Assembly (NCBI RefSeq): GCF_018343525.1
Contig: NZ_JAGYPH010000001.1
Span: 682,001 to 746,000, forward strand
Length of the DNA: 64,000 nucleotides
Origin: Lederbergia citrea
GTDB lineage: Bacteria; Bacillota; Bacilli; Bacillales; Bacillaceae_C
Direction of reading: 5' to 3'
In this document: positions 8,808-18,294 of the stretch, piece after piece
Position numbering within the stretch: the first letter of the stretch is position 1
How the letters are laid out: each line of letters starts with the position of its first letter
Program-made: the position numbers and the translations under genes
The notes under the pieces: model-generated
What the model saw: only the letters and a program-made list of their open reading frames with translations
Told to the model about the DNA's origin: nothing
Database searches by the model: none

Positions 8808-9233
8808 GAGACAAATAACATTCGGGTAATCGCTGCCGCAGTTTGCGGCAGAGGAAAGTCCATGCTCGCACGGTGCTGAGATGCCCGTAGTGATCGCGCC
8901 TGGCGAAACAATAAGCCAGGGCAGTCCGGTTTCATACTGGACTGACGGCAGGAAAAGCGCCTAAGTCTATTGCAGATATGGCGTGACTACCTTTAAAGTG
9001 CCACAGTGACGGAGCTTTGTTGGAAACAACAAAGGTGGAACGAGGTAAACCCCGTGAGCGAGAAACTCAAATTTTGGTAGAGGCACTCTTTCTGAGAAAA
9101 TGAACGAGGAAAGAGGCAGGCTTAAAAATGGGCCTGCAGATAGATGATTACCGCTGGAGTACGAGGTCCGCCTATGACCGTTAGCAGTACAAAAGTACAG
9201 AACATGGCTTACATGAATGTTATTATAGGTTGA
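8808..9233 (+). ncRNA. rnpB: RNase P RNA, type B
   Basis: Catalytic RNA of RNase P, which removes 5' leaders from tRNA precursors. Sequence landmarks match the Bacillus type B RNA in order: TTCGGGTAATCGCTGC, GAGGAAAGTCCATGCTCGC, GCTGAGATGCCCGTAG, GACGGCAGGAAAAG, AAAGTGCCACAGTGACG, GGTAAACCCC, GCGAGAAACTCAAATTTTGG, and GAACATGGCTTACA. The ends pair (AATAACATTC with GAATGTTATT), which sets the approximate borders. It sits between gpsB and ypsC as in B. subtilis. The 5' and 3' ends may be off by a few bases. Confidence 0.96.
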
Positions 9234-9242
9234 TTTACAAAG

Positions 9243-9278
9243 AAATGCCCTTCTTGCTTAAGAAGGGCATTATTATTA
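9243..9278 (+). terminator. Terminator of rnpB
   Basis: Perfect AATGCCCTTCTT / AAGAAGGGCATT stem with a 4-nt loop and a T-rich tail just after rnpB. Confidence 0.85.
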
Positions 9279-9341
9279 TTTAAACTTACATAAAAATGCC
9301 TATAATATTAAGGAAAACTCAACTCAAAAAGGGTGAGAAAA

Positions 9342-10490
9342 ATGGGAACTTATAAGCTGATTGCAACTACAGCAATGGGAATAGAAGCGATCGCCGCGAA
9401 AGAAGTTAGAGAACTTGGCTATGATTGCGAGGTTGAAAACGGTAAAGTCGTATTTACGGGAGACGAACAAGCGATTGCACGCGCAAATCTTTGGCTAAGA
9501 ACAGCTGACAGAGTAAAACTTGTGGTCGGTGAATTTCCGGCTTTTACATTTGATGAGCTTTTTGAGAAAACAAAATCTTTACCTTGGGAAGAATTTCTAC
9601 CCGTTGATGCAGAATTCCCTGTTCAGGGTAAATCGGTGAAATCGAAACTGTTTAGCGTATCAGATTGCCAGGCAATCGTAAAAAAAGCAATAGCTGAAAG
9701 ACTGAAAATAGCTTATAAACGCACTTCTTGGCTTGAAGAGAGCGGCTCATTATTTAAAATTGAAGTGTCTTTGCTGAAAGATAAAGCATTATTAACGATT
9801 GATACAAGCGGAGCTGGCTTACATAAGCGGGGATACCGGGTTGACCAAGGTGAAGCACCACTTAAAGAAACATTGGCAGCTGCGCTAATTAAACTGACGA
9901 ACTGGCAGCCTGGGCGCAAACTGCATGATCCATTTTGCGGCTCCGGTACAATTCCGATTGAAGCAGCGTTGATTGGTCAAAATATTGCTCCGGGCTTTAA
10001 TCGCGAATTTTTAAGTGAAACATGGCCATTCATTAATAGTGAGACTTGGGATAAAGTAAGGGAAGAAGCGGAGGACCTTGCAAACTACGATCAAGAGCTT
10101 GATATTATAGGTACTGATATCGATCACAAAATGGTCGAGATTTCCAAGAAAAATGCTTTCGAGGCGGGACTTGGAGAGTTAATTGACTTTAAGCAAATGC
10201 AGGCAAAGGATTTAACAACCAAAAGTGAATACGGAGTAATCCTTGGAAACCCTCCATATGGAGAAAGAATCGGAGATAAAAAAGAAGTGGAAAAAATGTA
10301 TCGGGATATCGGAATAGCGTACGAAACGTTGGATACATGGTCTATTTATATTCTTACTTCACATCCGGATTTCGAGAAGTTATACGGAAAACAGGCTACC
10401 AAAAAAAGAAAACTGTTTAACGGTTTTATACGGACAGATCTCTATCAATATTGGGGTAAAAGGCCACCAAAAGAACAAAGATCAGAATAA
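9342..10490 (+). CDS. ypsC: THUMP-domain RNA (23S rRNA m2G-type) methyltransferase
   Basis: SAM-dependent RNA methyltransferase of the YpsC/RlmL-N family, 382 residues. An N-terminal THUMP/ferredoxin-like RNA-binding part (to about 160) is followed by a Rossmann methyltransferase with HDPFCGSGTIPIEAAL (SAM-binding), DIIGTDIDHKMVEI, and the catalytic NPPYGERIG that marks base-N methylation. The ATG at 9342 has AAGGGTGAG just upstream. The exact target is inferred from the family, where 23S rRNA guanine N2 is expected; it was not read from the sequence. Confidence 0.9.
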   Translation: MGTYKLIATTAMGIEAIAAKEVRELGYDCEVENGKVVFTGDEQAIARANLWLRTADRVKLVVGEFPAFTFDELFEKTKSLPWEEFLPVDAEFPVQGKSVKSKLFSVSDCQAIVKKAIAERLKIAYKRTSWLEESGSLFKIEVSLLKDKALLTIDTSGAGLHKRGYRVDQGEAPLKETLAAALIKLTNWQPGRKLHDPFCGSGTIPIEAALIGQNIAPGFNREFLSETWPFINSETWDKVREEAEDLANYDQELDIIGTDIDHKMVEISKKNAFEAGLGELIDFKQMQAKDLTTKSEYGVILGNPPYGERIGDKKEVEKMYRDIGIAYETLDTWSIYILTSHPDFEKLYGKQATKKRKLFNGFIRTDLYQYWGKRPPKEQRSE

Positions 10491-10550
10491 AACGCACTCC
10501 TGCTGAATATACTTGACGTATATCATTTTTACGAGGAGTGGACTTAGATT

Positions 10551-10733
10551 ATGCCCCGGAACTTAGCTGATTTTGAAAGAATTACAAAAGCCATCTATTC
10601 GTCATATGAATTGTTGAGGGAAAAGGAACAACCTCCGCAAATGGCATTGGATAGCTTGAGAGAAGCGGAGCATAGCCTTAATAAAGCAATTGACTTTTTA
10701 TTATCACAAGATCGATCTTATGGACCTTCGTGA
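10551..10733 (+). CDS. Small helical protein of unknown function
   Basis: A 60-residue protein with a two-helix pattern (LADFERITKAIYSSYELL; ALDSLREAEHSLNKAIDFLL), no Cys, no membrane segment. ACGAGGAG lies about 10 nt before the ATG and a strong terminator follows the stop, so it looks like a real gene. I do not recognise a characterised family. It lies between ypsC and ypvA. Confidence 0.7.
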   Translation: MPRNLADFERITKAIYSSYELLREKEQPPQMALDSLREAEHSLNKAIDFLLSQDRSYGPS

Positions 10734-10768
10734 AACGCAAGTGCCTTTTCTCGCACTTGCGTTTTCAT
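10734..10768 (+). terminator. Terminator after the 60-residue gene
   Basis: AACGCAAGTGC / GCACTTGCGTTTT stem with a loop of about 8 nt. Confidence 0.85.
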
Positions 10769-10773
10769 TCGTC

Positions 10774-10952
10774 ATCTAGCTCCAGCGCCTAGCCCCTCGA
10801 GTCAAATGCCTTTCGTCAATAAAAGTCAGGACCGGACTTTTTTGCCTCAGAACATTTGCTTGTCGGAGGCCCGCAGGATGCGGGTCAGAACGGCGTTGCC
10901 ACAGGACGTGGCGGGCTTAGCCGTTCTTCCATCGCAAGGCGCTTGCGCTTTT
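10774..10952. repeat. Dispersed palindromic repeat, copy 2 (CTAGCTCCAGCGCC family)
   Basis: Same family as 2740-2920. The right part (TTGCCTCAGAACATTTG through GGCGCTTGCGCTTTT) matches copy 1 almost base for base, while the left arm has diverged, so the long palindrome is no longer perfect. It lies directly before the ypvA ribosome binding site and creates a false N-terminal extension of that frame. Confidence 0.85.
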
Positions 10953-10981
10953 GTTCTTTTCAGATAAGGGAGAGATATACA

Positions 10982-12916
10982 TTGCAGAAATCATTGCCAT
11001 TTGAATTAACAAAAACAAGTTCGTTTTATGAGCATCTTGGGAACTGGATAGGGGATGTCTTCTATGATATTTTACCTGACAGTGGGTTTGAATTACGGGA
11101 TGAACAAATATTTATGGCCTTTCAATTAGAGAAGGCATATAAAGATAAAAAGGTAATATTTGCAGAAGCAGGCGTTGGAACTGGCAAAACAATTGTCTAT
11201 CTTTTATATTCGATTGCGTATGCAAGATACACGGGGAAGCCAGCTATTATTGCTTGTGCAGATGAGTCTTTAATTGAACAACTCGTCAAAAAAGACGGAG
11301 ACATCAAAAAGTTGGAAAAGGCACTTGGAATGGAAATTGATGTCAGGCTTGCTAAGTCAAGAGACCAATATTTATGCCTGCAAAAACTAGATCAAGCAAT
11401 GGGTATGAATGCAAGTGAAAATATTGGAGAGGTATTTGACGCTCTTCCTTCCTTTGTACACGACAATTCTTCGATGCTTAACTTTTATAAATATGGTGAT
11501 CGGAAAGAATATCCCCATCTAACTGAACGAGAATGGACAAGCATATCATGGGATCCGCTTCAGGATTGTTTATCATGCCCAAAACGACATCGCTGCGGTC
11601 AAACCCTTCATCGAGATTATTATCGAAAAGCTGCCGATATAATTGTTTGTTCACATGATTTTTACATGGAGCATATATGGACAAAAGATGCCCGGAAGCG
11701 AGAAGGACAGCTGCCGCTACTGCCAGAACCGAGCAGTGTGGTATTTGATGAAGGGCACCTCCTAGAGTTTGCCTGTCAAAAAGCATTAACTTACCGCTTC
11801 ACGGAAGAGACGTTAGAAATGCTTCTAATGAAGCTTCAGGAGAATGATGTACGAGAAAAAACACTATATATAATCGAACATGTCCTTATGTTAAATAACT
11901 GCTATTTTGATCTTTTAAATAAAGAAGCTATACCTGTTGAGGGATCTAATCGCCATGAGCTTTCAAAAAGTGATCAAATGATTGCTTCTGCCCAAGAACT
12001 TCTAAATGAGCTCCAAAAATTATCGGAAGAATTGGTTTTTGAATCTGAACTTTTTACAATAAATGAATATGAACTAAGAATTGTTGAAGAATATCTCGAT
12101 CAAATCATGTACTCATTAACTCTTCTAATTAATGATAAGAAAGGTATCATCTGGTTTGAGTATAATCATTTAGGTCGAACTCTTGTAATCATGCCAAGGC
12201 TTGTAGAAGAAATCCTATCTAATCATGTCTTTTCAGAGAAAATTCCTTATATCTTTTCTTCAGCTACTCTTTCTAACAATGGGGACTTTAATTATTTGAG
12301 TAAGAGTCTAGGTATAAAAGATTATCTATCTTTTACTGTCAATTCGCCATTTCAATACGAAGAAAAAATGTCTATCTCTCTTTTTGTTGAAGAGAAAGGT
12401 GAGAGAAAAAAGAAATGGGACCAAATACTAGAAACCATTACTGAAACAAATGGTAGATCATTGCTCCTTTTTAATAATCGTTTGGATTTGGATCAATTTA
12501 AAACCTATTTGAAGGATATTCAATATAATGACTTCCCGATTTTATTTGAAGGTGACGGGGAAATTAGCACCATCGTTCAGGAATTCCAAGAACGGGAAGA
12601 AACGGTACTATGTGCATTTACACTTTGGGAAGGTCTTGATATCCCGGGATCATCTTTGCAAAATGTAATGATCGCATCACTCCCTTTTCCTCCGTATGAT
12701 CCAGTTTTCAATGCAAAAAGGAATAGTGCTTCTGATGCCTTTTCTGAGGTCGACCTTCCATACATGCTTTTACGGCTCAGACAAGGAGTAGGAAGGCTAA
12801 TTAGGACGTCAACTGACGTTGGATTAATTCACATCTGGATGAACGTTGCCGAAAAGAACGAAATATTAGATGAAGTGAAGAGGGTATTGCCTGTTCCTAT
12901 AAAGGTATTAGCTTGA
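10982..12916 (+). CDS. ypvA: ATP-dependent helicase, DinG/XPD-like
   Basis: Superfamily 2 helicase of 644 residues, close to B. subtilis YpvA (about 641). Walker A is in AEAGVGTGKT and the Walker B/DEAH-like box in VVFDEGHLLEFA. The Cys cluster CLSCPKRHRCGQ in the region between could ligate an iron-sulfur cluster as in XPD/DinG helicases; this is inference. The C-terminal motif VI is RLRQGVGRLIRT. The TTG start at 10982 has AAGGGAGAGA upstream; the longer frame runs into the repeat. A likely role is unwinding damaged or structured DNA. Confidence 0.88.
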   Translation: MQKSLPFELTKTSSFYEHLGNWIGDVFYDILPDSGFELRDEQIFMAFQLEKAYKDKKVIFAEAGVGTGKTIVYLLYSIAYARYTGKPAIIACADESLIEQLVKKDGDIKKLEKALGMEIDVRLAKSRDQYLCLQKLDQAMGMNASENIGEVFDALPSFVHDNSSMLNFYKYGDRKEYPHLTEREWTSISWDPLQDCLSCPKRHRCGQTLHRDYYRKAADIIVCSHDFYMEHIWTKDARKREGQLPLLPEPSSVVFDEGHLLEFACQKALTYRFTEETLEMLLMKLQENDVREKTLYIIEHVLMLNNCYFDLLNKEAIPVEGSNRHELSKSDQMIASAQELLNELQKLSEELVFESELFTINEYELRIVEEYLDQIMYSLTLLINDKKGIIWFEYNHLGRTLVIMPRLVEEILSNHVFSEKIPYIFSSATLSNNGDFNYLSKSLGIKDYLSFTVNSPFQYEEKMSISLFVEEKGERKKKWDQILETITETNGRSLLLFNNRLDLDQFKTYLKDIQYNDFPILFEGDGEISTIVQEFQEREETVLCAFTLWEGLDIPGSSLQNVMIASLPFPPYDPVFNAKRNSASDAFSEVDLPYMLLRLRQGVGRLIRTSTDVGLIHIWMNVAEKNEILDEVKRVLPVPIKVLA

Positions 12917-12986
12917 ATTCTCATTCTCAGTGAAAACATTATATGTTAAAATATGGTGAGAGTAGGAATTATAGGGGGCTAAGAAA

Positions 12987-14504
12987 TTGCCAGAACTAAT
13001 TAAAGAGACCGAAAAAGACTTTTTAGATTATGTAAAAAAAATGCAGTCATACAATGAGGCTCTCAATCTTATATATTGGGATTTAAGAACAGGTGCACCT
13101 AAAAACGGCCTAGAACAGCGCTCCCAAGTAATTGGAGTGTTATCATCCGAGCTTTTTAAAATGTCTACTTCGGAAGAAATGGCCGGTTTTATTGCCACTC
13201 TATCAAATGACGAGAGCGAACTATCTACGATTACTAAAAAAACGCTTGAAGAATGCAAGAAAGAATATGAAAAAAACAAGAAAATTCCTGCTAAAGAATT
13301 CGAGGAATATGTGATACTCCAATCCAATGCTGAAAATATTTGGGAACAAGCCCGTGCCGCATCTGATTTTGACATGTTTAAACCATACCTCGAAAAGCTT
13401 GTGGCTTTCAATAAAAAATTTATCGGCTATTGGGGATATGAGGGTAATAAATATAATACTTTGCTTGATATGTATGAACCTGGTGTAACCGTTGAAATCA
13501 TAGATAAGGTGTTCGGTGAACTGCGAGATGTTATTGTTCCACTCGTCAAAAAAATAGCTGAATGTGGCAACAGACCACGTACTGATTTTCTTTACCATCC
13601 ATTCTCAAAAGAAAAACAAAAAGAGTTTAGTCTTAAAATTCTTGATCAGATGGGCTATGACTTTGGCTCAGGCAGACTTGATGAAACCGTTCATCCGTTT
13701 GCGATTGGTTTGAATCCAGGGGATGTCCGCGTAACGACAAGATACGATGAAAATGATTGGAGAATGGCGGTGTTCGGTACGATTCATGAGGGCGGTCACG
13801 CACTATATGAACAAAACATCTCGAAACAATTGCTAGGTACCCCGTTATGTACGGGAACATCGATGGGTATTCACGAGTCACAGTCACTATTCTATGAGAA
13901 TATATTGGCCAGAGATCGAGCCTTCTGGGAAAACAACTTTGATTTATTGAAAGAATATGCGGATGGTCAATTTGATGATGTAACACTCGATGAGTTTTAC
14001 GCTGCTATTAATGAGGCGAAGCCATCATTAATACGGATTGAATCAGACGATTTAACGTATGCGCTGCATATTATTATCCGTTATGAAATAGAAAAGGGCT
14101 TATTTAACGATGAAATAGAAGTAAAAGATCTTCCGGCTGTTTGGAATGATAAGTATGAAGAATATTTGGGCATTCGTCCGGAAAATGACGCGGAAGGTGT
14201 CCTTCAGGATGTTCATTGGTCTGGAGGAAGTTTTGGCTATTTTCCATCGTATGCTCTCGGTTATATGTATGCAGCCCAGCTGAAGAATGCTATGTTGAAA
14301 GATTTGCCGAAGTATGAAGAATTATTAAGAACTGGAGATTTAAATCCAATTCGAGAGTGGCTGACAGATCGTGTACATCAGTTCGGTAAGTCAAAAAAAC
14401 CGCTTGAAATTATTGAAGAGGCAACTGGAGAAGGCCTGAGTGCAACGCATTTAGCCAACTATTTAGTTGAAAAATTTTCGAAGATCTATCAGTTGAGTGA
14501 GTAA
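12987..14504 (+). CDS. ypwA: Metallocarboxypeptidase, M32 family
   Basis: Zinc carboxypeptidase of the M32 (thermostable carboxypeptidase 1) family, 505 residues. The zinc motif HEGGH is visible in TIHEGGHALYEQN, with the downstream metal-binding Glu probably in MGIHESQSLFYEN and the family signature GIRPENDAEGVLQDVHWSGG. TTG start with TAGGGGG upstream. Cytoplasmic, no signal peptide, and presumably trims C-terminal residues from peptides. It is followed by a terminator and then by the first insertion-sequence remnant. Confidence 0.93.
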   Translation: MPELIKETEKDFLDYVKKMQSYNEALNLIYWDLRTGAPKNGLEQRSQVIGVLSSELFKMSTSEEMAGFIATLSNDESELSTITKKTLEECKKEYEKNKKIPAKEFEEYVILQSNAENIWEQARAASDFDMFKPYLEKLVAFNKKFIGYWGYEGNKYNTLLDMYEPGVTVEIIDKVFGELRDVIVPLVKKIAECGNRPRTDFLYHPFSKEKQKEFSLKILDQMGYDFGSGRLDETVHPFAIGLNPGDVRVTTRYDENDWRMAVFGTIHEGGHALYEQNISKQLLGTPLCTGTSMGIHESQSLFYENILARDRAFWENNFDLLKEYADGQFDDVTLDEFYAAINEAKPSLIRIESDDLTYALHIIIRYEIEKGLFNDEIEVKDLPAVWNDKYEEYLGIRPENDAEGVLQDVHWSGGSFGYFPSYALGYMYAAQLKNAMLKDLPKYEELLRTGDLNPIREWLTDRVHQFGKSKKPLEIIEEATGEGLSATHLANYLVEKFSKIYQLSE

Positions 14505-14507
14505 AGA

Positions 14508-14538
14508 TAAGGATGGCAGCAACATGCCATCCTTTTTC
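14508..14538 (+). terminator. Terminator of ypwA
   Basis: GGATGGCA / TGCCATCC stem, 6-nt loop, TTTTT tail. Confidence 0.85.
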
Positions 14539-14689
14539 ATATATATACTCTCGGAATTTCGGTGCGTAAATTTGCTGAATTTCCAAAATCATACCGGGAA
14601 TTGGGCTTAATTGAGGAGTTGGTATTCATTTTTAAAAAGATTGTTTTTGCAACCGTTGTTGCTTACCAAGATAGCGCTTGGTTAATTTC

Positions 14690-14807
14690 CGCTACAGTTG
14701 CTCGCTTTCCGCGGGGCGGGCGGTGAGCCTCCTCGGCGTAAACGCCTGTGGGGTCTCACCTGTCCCGCTGATCCCGCAGGAGTCTCGCACTTTCGCTACA
14801 ATCAACC
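14690..14807 (+). repeat. 130-bp GC-rich dispersed repeat, copy 1
   Basis: Begins GGTTAATTTCCGCT and ends CTACAATCAACC, with a core CGCTTTCCGCGGGGCGGG and GGTCTCACCTGTCCCGC. Near-identical copies are at 38276-38526 (interrupted) and more distant ones at 61903-62029; it occurs reversed at 15592-15720 and 38881-39010. The ends are inverted repeats (GTTGATT / AATCAAC) and there is no coding capacity. Confidence 0.85.
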
Positions 14808-14869
14808 TTCAACAGTTTTTGTTTTAAAAGCAACAAACCCTTTGGAAAGATGAAGCTAGTGAGGAAATA

Positions 14870-15579
14870 TGACCGTTCAGGAACAACAGTTCATCTTTTT
14901 GATGCGGATACCAAGCGTCAATCTGTTGACACATCATGATGGCCTAAGTGCGAATATACCACATCTTTGTAGACCGATGCCGACCGGGTTCTAATTGATA
15001 ATCGACTTTTTCTCGTTTGTTTGAACGATCTACCGATGTTCTTCTTTTATAAACGAGCTTTCATTTTTCAGAGGTTCTAGGAGTCTTAGTAAAAAGACTA
15101 AGATTATCTTTCCCGAAAGTATGGAATGTTCTTCAGTATTTGGCTGTAGAACAAGGGCTTTTACATGTATTTTTTGTACCACAAGCTAATGGGCAACGCC
15201 ATTTTTGCCTATTTTGCGTTTTGTCATATCCGTTTGGTTTCATATTAAGCTTAGCCTGACAAACAGGAACCCCTACTGGGGATATCTGAATATCGCTTTT
15301 CGTGCTGAAGTTTTTCTTAGGCCGAACGTTTAGATCAATGAATAGTTCAATTTGATAGTGATCTATTAATTCATAAATGGGTTCCGCATCATGAGCGGCA
15401 TTTAAAAGAATCCTACCAACCGTGCCCAAGGTAGCACGTTGCGAAAATTCAATAGCACTGACAACAAGGCTGACAGAATCATGCCGGGAAGTAGGTTGAG
15501 GTCTTGAATACAACGGTAAATCGTATAAAAAGGAAAAGATTTTGGAACAGGGTATGATCAGTGGTCTTACCATGAGCAA
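14870..15579 (-). pseudogene. Transposase remnant (DDE type)
   Basis: Read on the minus strand, the frame from 15579 gives HDAEPIYELIDHYQIELFID, then WRCPLACGTKNTC, and stops at 15133. The same protein then continues after the stop and a frame change as TFHTFGKDNLSLFTKTPRTS, YKRRTSVDRSNKREK and QLEPGRHRSTKMWY, interrupted by further stops. This order (Asp after AMHD-like start, Cys motif, KRRT-S-x-x-R-x-N-K) is that of IS1182-like transposases. The N-terminal part is missing, so the gene cannot make active enzyme. Confidence 0.75.
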
Positions 15580-15591
15580 AAGAATATCTTA

Positions 15592-15720
15592 GTTGATTGG
15601 AGTGGAAGGCGGCGACTCCTGGGGGATCAGCGTGACAGGTGAGACCCCGCAGGGAGCAAAGCGACCGAGGAGGCTCACCGCACGCCCCCCGGAAAGCGTC
15701 CGCCTAGAACGGAAATCAAC
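15592..15720 (-). repeat. 130-bp GC-rich dispersed repeat, copy 2 (reversed)
   Basis: GTTGATTGGAGTGGAAGGCG at the left and GGAAATCAAC at the right; the complement of the family read at 14690. It is close to 38881-39010. The open frame across it is a by-product of its GC content. Confidence 0.85.
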
Positions 15721-15909
15721 GGTGGCAGGCGGACGCATTGTATGTAGAGTATTTATTTCATTCAATACAAAACGGGCAAATTTTACTAAAAAAAATGAAC
15801 CTTCACCCTATTAAATATAGGAGGAGAAATAAAAAAAGTACAAGAAAACCTTGTACCATCTGACTCGGTGAATGCCAAGAGTATAAATATTATTAAAGAG
15901 GAGGTTGCT

Positions 15910-16791
15910 ATGCCTCAATTTTTCGTTTTATTGGCAGCTATGCTATGGGGGACGATTGCTATTTTTGTGAAGCAGTTGACGCAATTCGGCTTTACAGAAA
16001 TGGAAATTGTAACGATTAGAGTCCTTTTTGCTTTTATATGGCTCATCCCTGTTATTTTACTCCAACAAAAAGAAGTATCGTTAAAAATTGACATCCGCCA
16101 CCTATGGTATTTTGTTGGCACGGGATTATGTAGTATCGTCTTTTTTAATTGGGCGTATTTTAAAGCGATCAATATAATGTCCATTTCTATTGCTGTGATG
16201 CTTCTTTATACAGCACCAGCGTTTGTAGCTATTTTGTCTGTTATAATATTAAAAGAATCGATGTCAAAAAAGAAGATTGCTGCAATAGCTGTTACTATCA
16301 CTGGATGTGCTATTATTGCGCTTACGGGAAGTGGTGCCCAAGGGGAGTGGTCAATAGTAGGGTTTATGATAGGGCTCTGCTCCGGACTTGGTTATGCTCT
16401 ATATACCATATTTGGAAAATTGGCATTAAGAGACTATGATTCATTAATTATCACTTTTTATACCTTTTTAACAGCCACAATCTGTTTAATTGCTTTTTTT
16501 CCTTTTTGGAAAAAAGCAGTGGCATTACCATTGGAAGCATGGTTATATATGGGAGGTCTTGGATTGCTTCCTACTGTGTTGGCTTATTTGCTTTATACTA
16601 ATGGACTTAAGAAAATAGACAGCAGCATTGCTTCAATTTTCGCTACTGTGGAACCCGTTGCTGCTGTATTCTTTGGTATTTCCTTGTATCAAGAAAAGTT
16701 GTTTACAGGGCAAGTAATAGGAGCAATGTTAATCTTGTCTTCGATTTTAATCATAAGTGAGAAGAAAAAAAATCGGTCCATTCTCGAGTGA
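15910..16791 (+). CDS. EamA/DMT-family permease
   Basis: Drug/metabolite transporter of 294 residues with ten predicted membrane segments in two EamA repeats (first begins FFVLLAAMLWGTIAIFVKQ, second VGFMIGLCSGLGYALYTIFG). Both halves carry the G-x-x-x-A/P-E/P type signature, the second as STVEP-like ATVEPVAAVFFG. The ATG at 15910 follows AGAGGAGG; an earlier in-frame ATG at 15868 lies inside the insertion-sequence remnant. The substrate cannot be told; amino acids or metabolites are usual. It lies just downstream of the decayed insertion sequence and shares its terminator with the next gene. Confidence 0.88.
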   Translation: MPQFFVLLAAMLWGTIAIFVKQLTQFGFTEMEIVTIRVLFAFIWLIPVILLQQKEVSLKIDIRHLWYFVGTGLCSIVFFNWAYFKAINIMSISIAVMLLYTAPAFVAILSVIILKESMSKKKIAAIAVTITGCAIIALTGSGAQGEWSIVGFMIGLCSGLGYALYTIFGKLALRDYDSLIITFYTFLTATICLIAFFPFWKKAVALPLEAWLYMGGLGLLPTVLAYLLYTNGLKKIDSSIASIFATVEPVAAVFFGISLYQEKLFTGQVIGAMLILSSILIISEKKKNRSILE

Positions 16792-16813
16792 TAATCCGAG
16801 AATGGGCCGATTT
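16771..16813. terminator. Bidirectional terminator between eamA-type gene and DAHP synthase gene
   Basis: AATCGGTCCATTCTCG / CGAGAATGGGCCGATT stem that overlaps the stop codon of the plus-strand gene, with A-runs on the left and T-runs on the right, so it can act on both converging transcripts. Confidence 0.85.
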
Positions 16814-16821
16814 ATTATAAC

Positions 16822-17910
16822 TTATACTTCTGTAGGAGTTTTTTGCACAACTTTTGCAAATGCTTTTACTTGTTCCATATACTCATTGAATTCCGCAATA
16901 TCCATTTGCTGTGCTGAATCTGATAATGCAACAGCTGGATCAGGATGAACTTCTGCCATTACAGCATCGGCGCCAATCGCAAGTGCCGCTTTTGTTGCTG
17001 GAAGCAGTAAATCCTTTCGTCCTGTTGAGTGAGTAACATCGACAACTACAGGTAAATGCGTTTCTTTCTTCAAAATTGGAACTGCAGAAATATCTAATGT
17101 ATTTCTTGTTGCTCTTTCATAGGTTCGAATGCCTCTTTCACAAAGGATGATTTGATCATTACCTTGGGCAAGAATATATTCAGCTGCATAAATAAATTCT
17201 TCAATGGTTGCAGCTAATCCGCGTTTTAATAATACAGGTTTATTGACAGCGCCAGCTACTTTTAATAATTCAAAGTTTTGCATATTGCGAGCACCAATTT
17301 GAATAACATCAACGTAATCTAATGCTGTTTCAATATCATTCGGATGAAGGATTTCACTAATGACCGCCATACCTTCTTCATCGGCAACCTGTCTTAATAT
17401 TTTCAGCCCGTCAACGCCTAGTCCTTGGAAGTCATATGGAGAAGTTCTTGGTTTATACGCTCCGCCTCTCATCAACTTCAAACCTTGCTTTTTCATTGCT
17501 TGGGCAACCAATTTCACCTGATCATAGCTTTCCACTGCACATGGACCCATGATGAAATGTGCACTTCCGTCACCGATGTTTTCACCAAGCACAGAAACGA
17601 CTGTATCTTCAGACTTTTTCTTGCGAGATACGAGCAGCGCTTTTCGATTATCATCTTCTTGGAGTTCTAAGCTCGCTTGAATGATTTGTTTAAAAACGTG
17701 CTGAACTGTAGAAGTATCAAATGGGCCTTCGTTATGATCAGCAAGTAAATTTAATAACTTTCTTTCTTGGACAGGGTCAAAACGCTTTACGCCCTGCATT
17801 TCTTTTAATTTACCGATTTCTTGTGCAATTCTTCCTCGCTCATTTAACAATTCCAACATTTGTAATGTTGTTTTCTCGATTTTTGAACGTAGCATTTCAA
17901 GTTCTGACAA
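16822..17910 (-). CDS. aroA(G): Bifunctional chorismate mutase / DAHP synthase
   Basis: First enzyme of the shikimate pathway fused to chorismate mutase, 362 residues. Residues 1-90 are an AroQ-type mutase helix bundle ([29 protein letters not shown]). The rest is a class I-beta DAHP synthase barrel: [52 protein letters not shown], and [14 protein letters not shown]. In B. subtilis the mutase domain gives feedback control by chorismate/prephenate. TTG start after AAGGAGGG. It is divergent from the aroC operon and called aroA(G) in B. subtilis. Confidence 0.95.
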   Translation of the reverse strand: MSELEMLRSKIEKTTLQMLELLNERGRIAQEIGKLKEMQGVKRFDPVQERKLLNLLADHNEGPFDTSTVQHVFKQIIQASLELQEDDNRKALLVSRKKKSEDTVVSVLGENIGDGSAHFIMGPCAVESYDQVKLVAQAMKKQGLKLMRGGAYKPRTSPYDFQGLGVDGLKILRQVADEEGMAVISEILHPNDIETALDYVDVIQIGARNMQNFELLKVAGAVNKPVLLKRGLAATIEEFIYAAEYILAQGNDQIILCERGIRTYERATRNTLDISAVPILKKETHLPVVVDVTHSTGRKDLLLPATKAALAIGADAVMAEVHPDPAVALSDSAQQMDIAEFNEYMEQVKAFAKVVQKTPTEV

Positions 17911-18294
17911 CGATAAGCCCTCCTTATAGTTTTGTTTGCCATTTTAGCTGACTGTTTTAAGATTCTCAGAGTAGGCAATTCACACTTTATTACTTCAACG
18001 CTGTAAAGCGTGTGTGAAAACATTTTTGTTGATAGCTCAATACGATAGACCTTAATCGGAAAAATGTCAATAGGCTAGATAAAAGATTTTCCACCTTTTA
18101 AATTTTCTGATTTATTAACCTTTTTTATTGTCACTATTTCAATTTTAGTAAATATATATAATAAATTAAAGACAAATTACACTATATTGTATGAAAATGG
18201 TTTCAAAATGACTTTTTTTAGAAAATAGCGAAATATCACTTTACAAGTACTCATACATGTGATAAAAATTGAATTTATATAACTTATTAAAAAA
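17911..18294. other. AT-rich intergenic region between two divergent aromatic-pathway units
   Basis: No open frame with a ribosome binding site and no repeat. It must contain the promoter for the DAHP synthase gene (minus) and the promoter for the T-box leader (plus). I saw no T-box or other riboswitch on the minus strand. Confidence 0.5.

Larger units (their letters stand above)
14547..15882 (-). mobile_element. Decayed insertion sequence, IS1182-like, copy A
   Basis: The ends form degenerate terminal inverted repeats: ACTCTCGGAATTTC at the left and the complement of ACTCTTGGCATTCAC at the right. Inside are a broken transposase on the minus strand (14870-15579) and two oppositely oriented copies of a repeat of about 130 bp (14690-14807 and 15592-15720). 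The same arrangement, shorter and more decayed, is at 38172-39172. Flanking 4-mers are ATAT and ATAA, so a target duplication is at best decayed. The family name is from remembered transposase motifs and is tentative. Confidence 0.72.

Noticed and set aside
10856..10981. N-terminal extension of the ypvA frame
   Set aside because: This part is the GC-rich dispersed repeat read in frame. The TTG at 10982 with AAGGGAGAGA gives a protein of the expected length.
13028..13986. Several minus-strand open frames of 117-127 residues inside ypwA
   Set aside because: No ribosome binding sites, and the plus strand encodes an intact M32 peptidase across the whole stretch.
15593..15814. Open frame of 73 residues
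   Set aside because: It crosses a 130-bp dispersed repeat, has no ribosome binding site and gives a basic, low-complexity sequence with no family.
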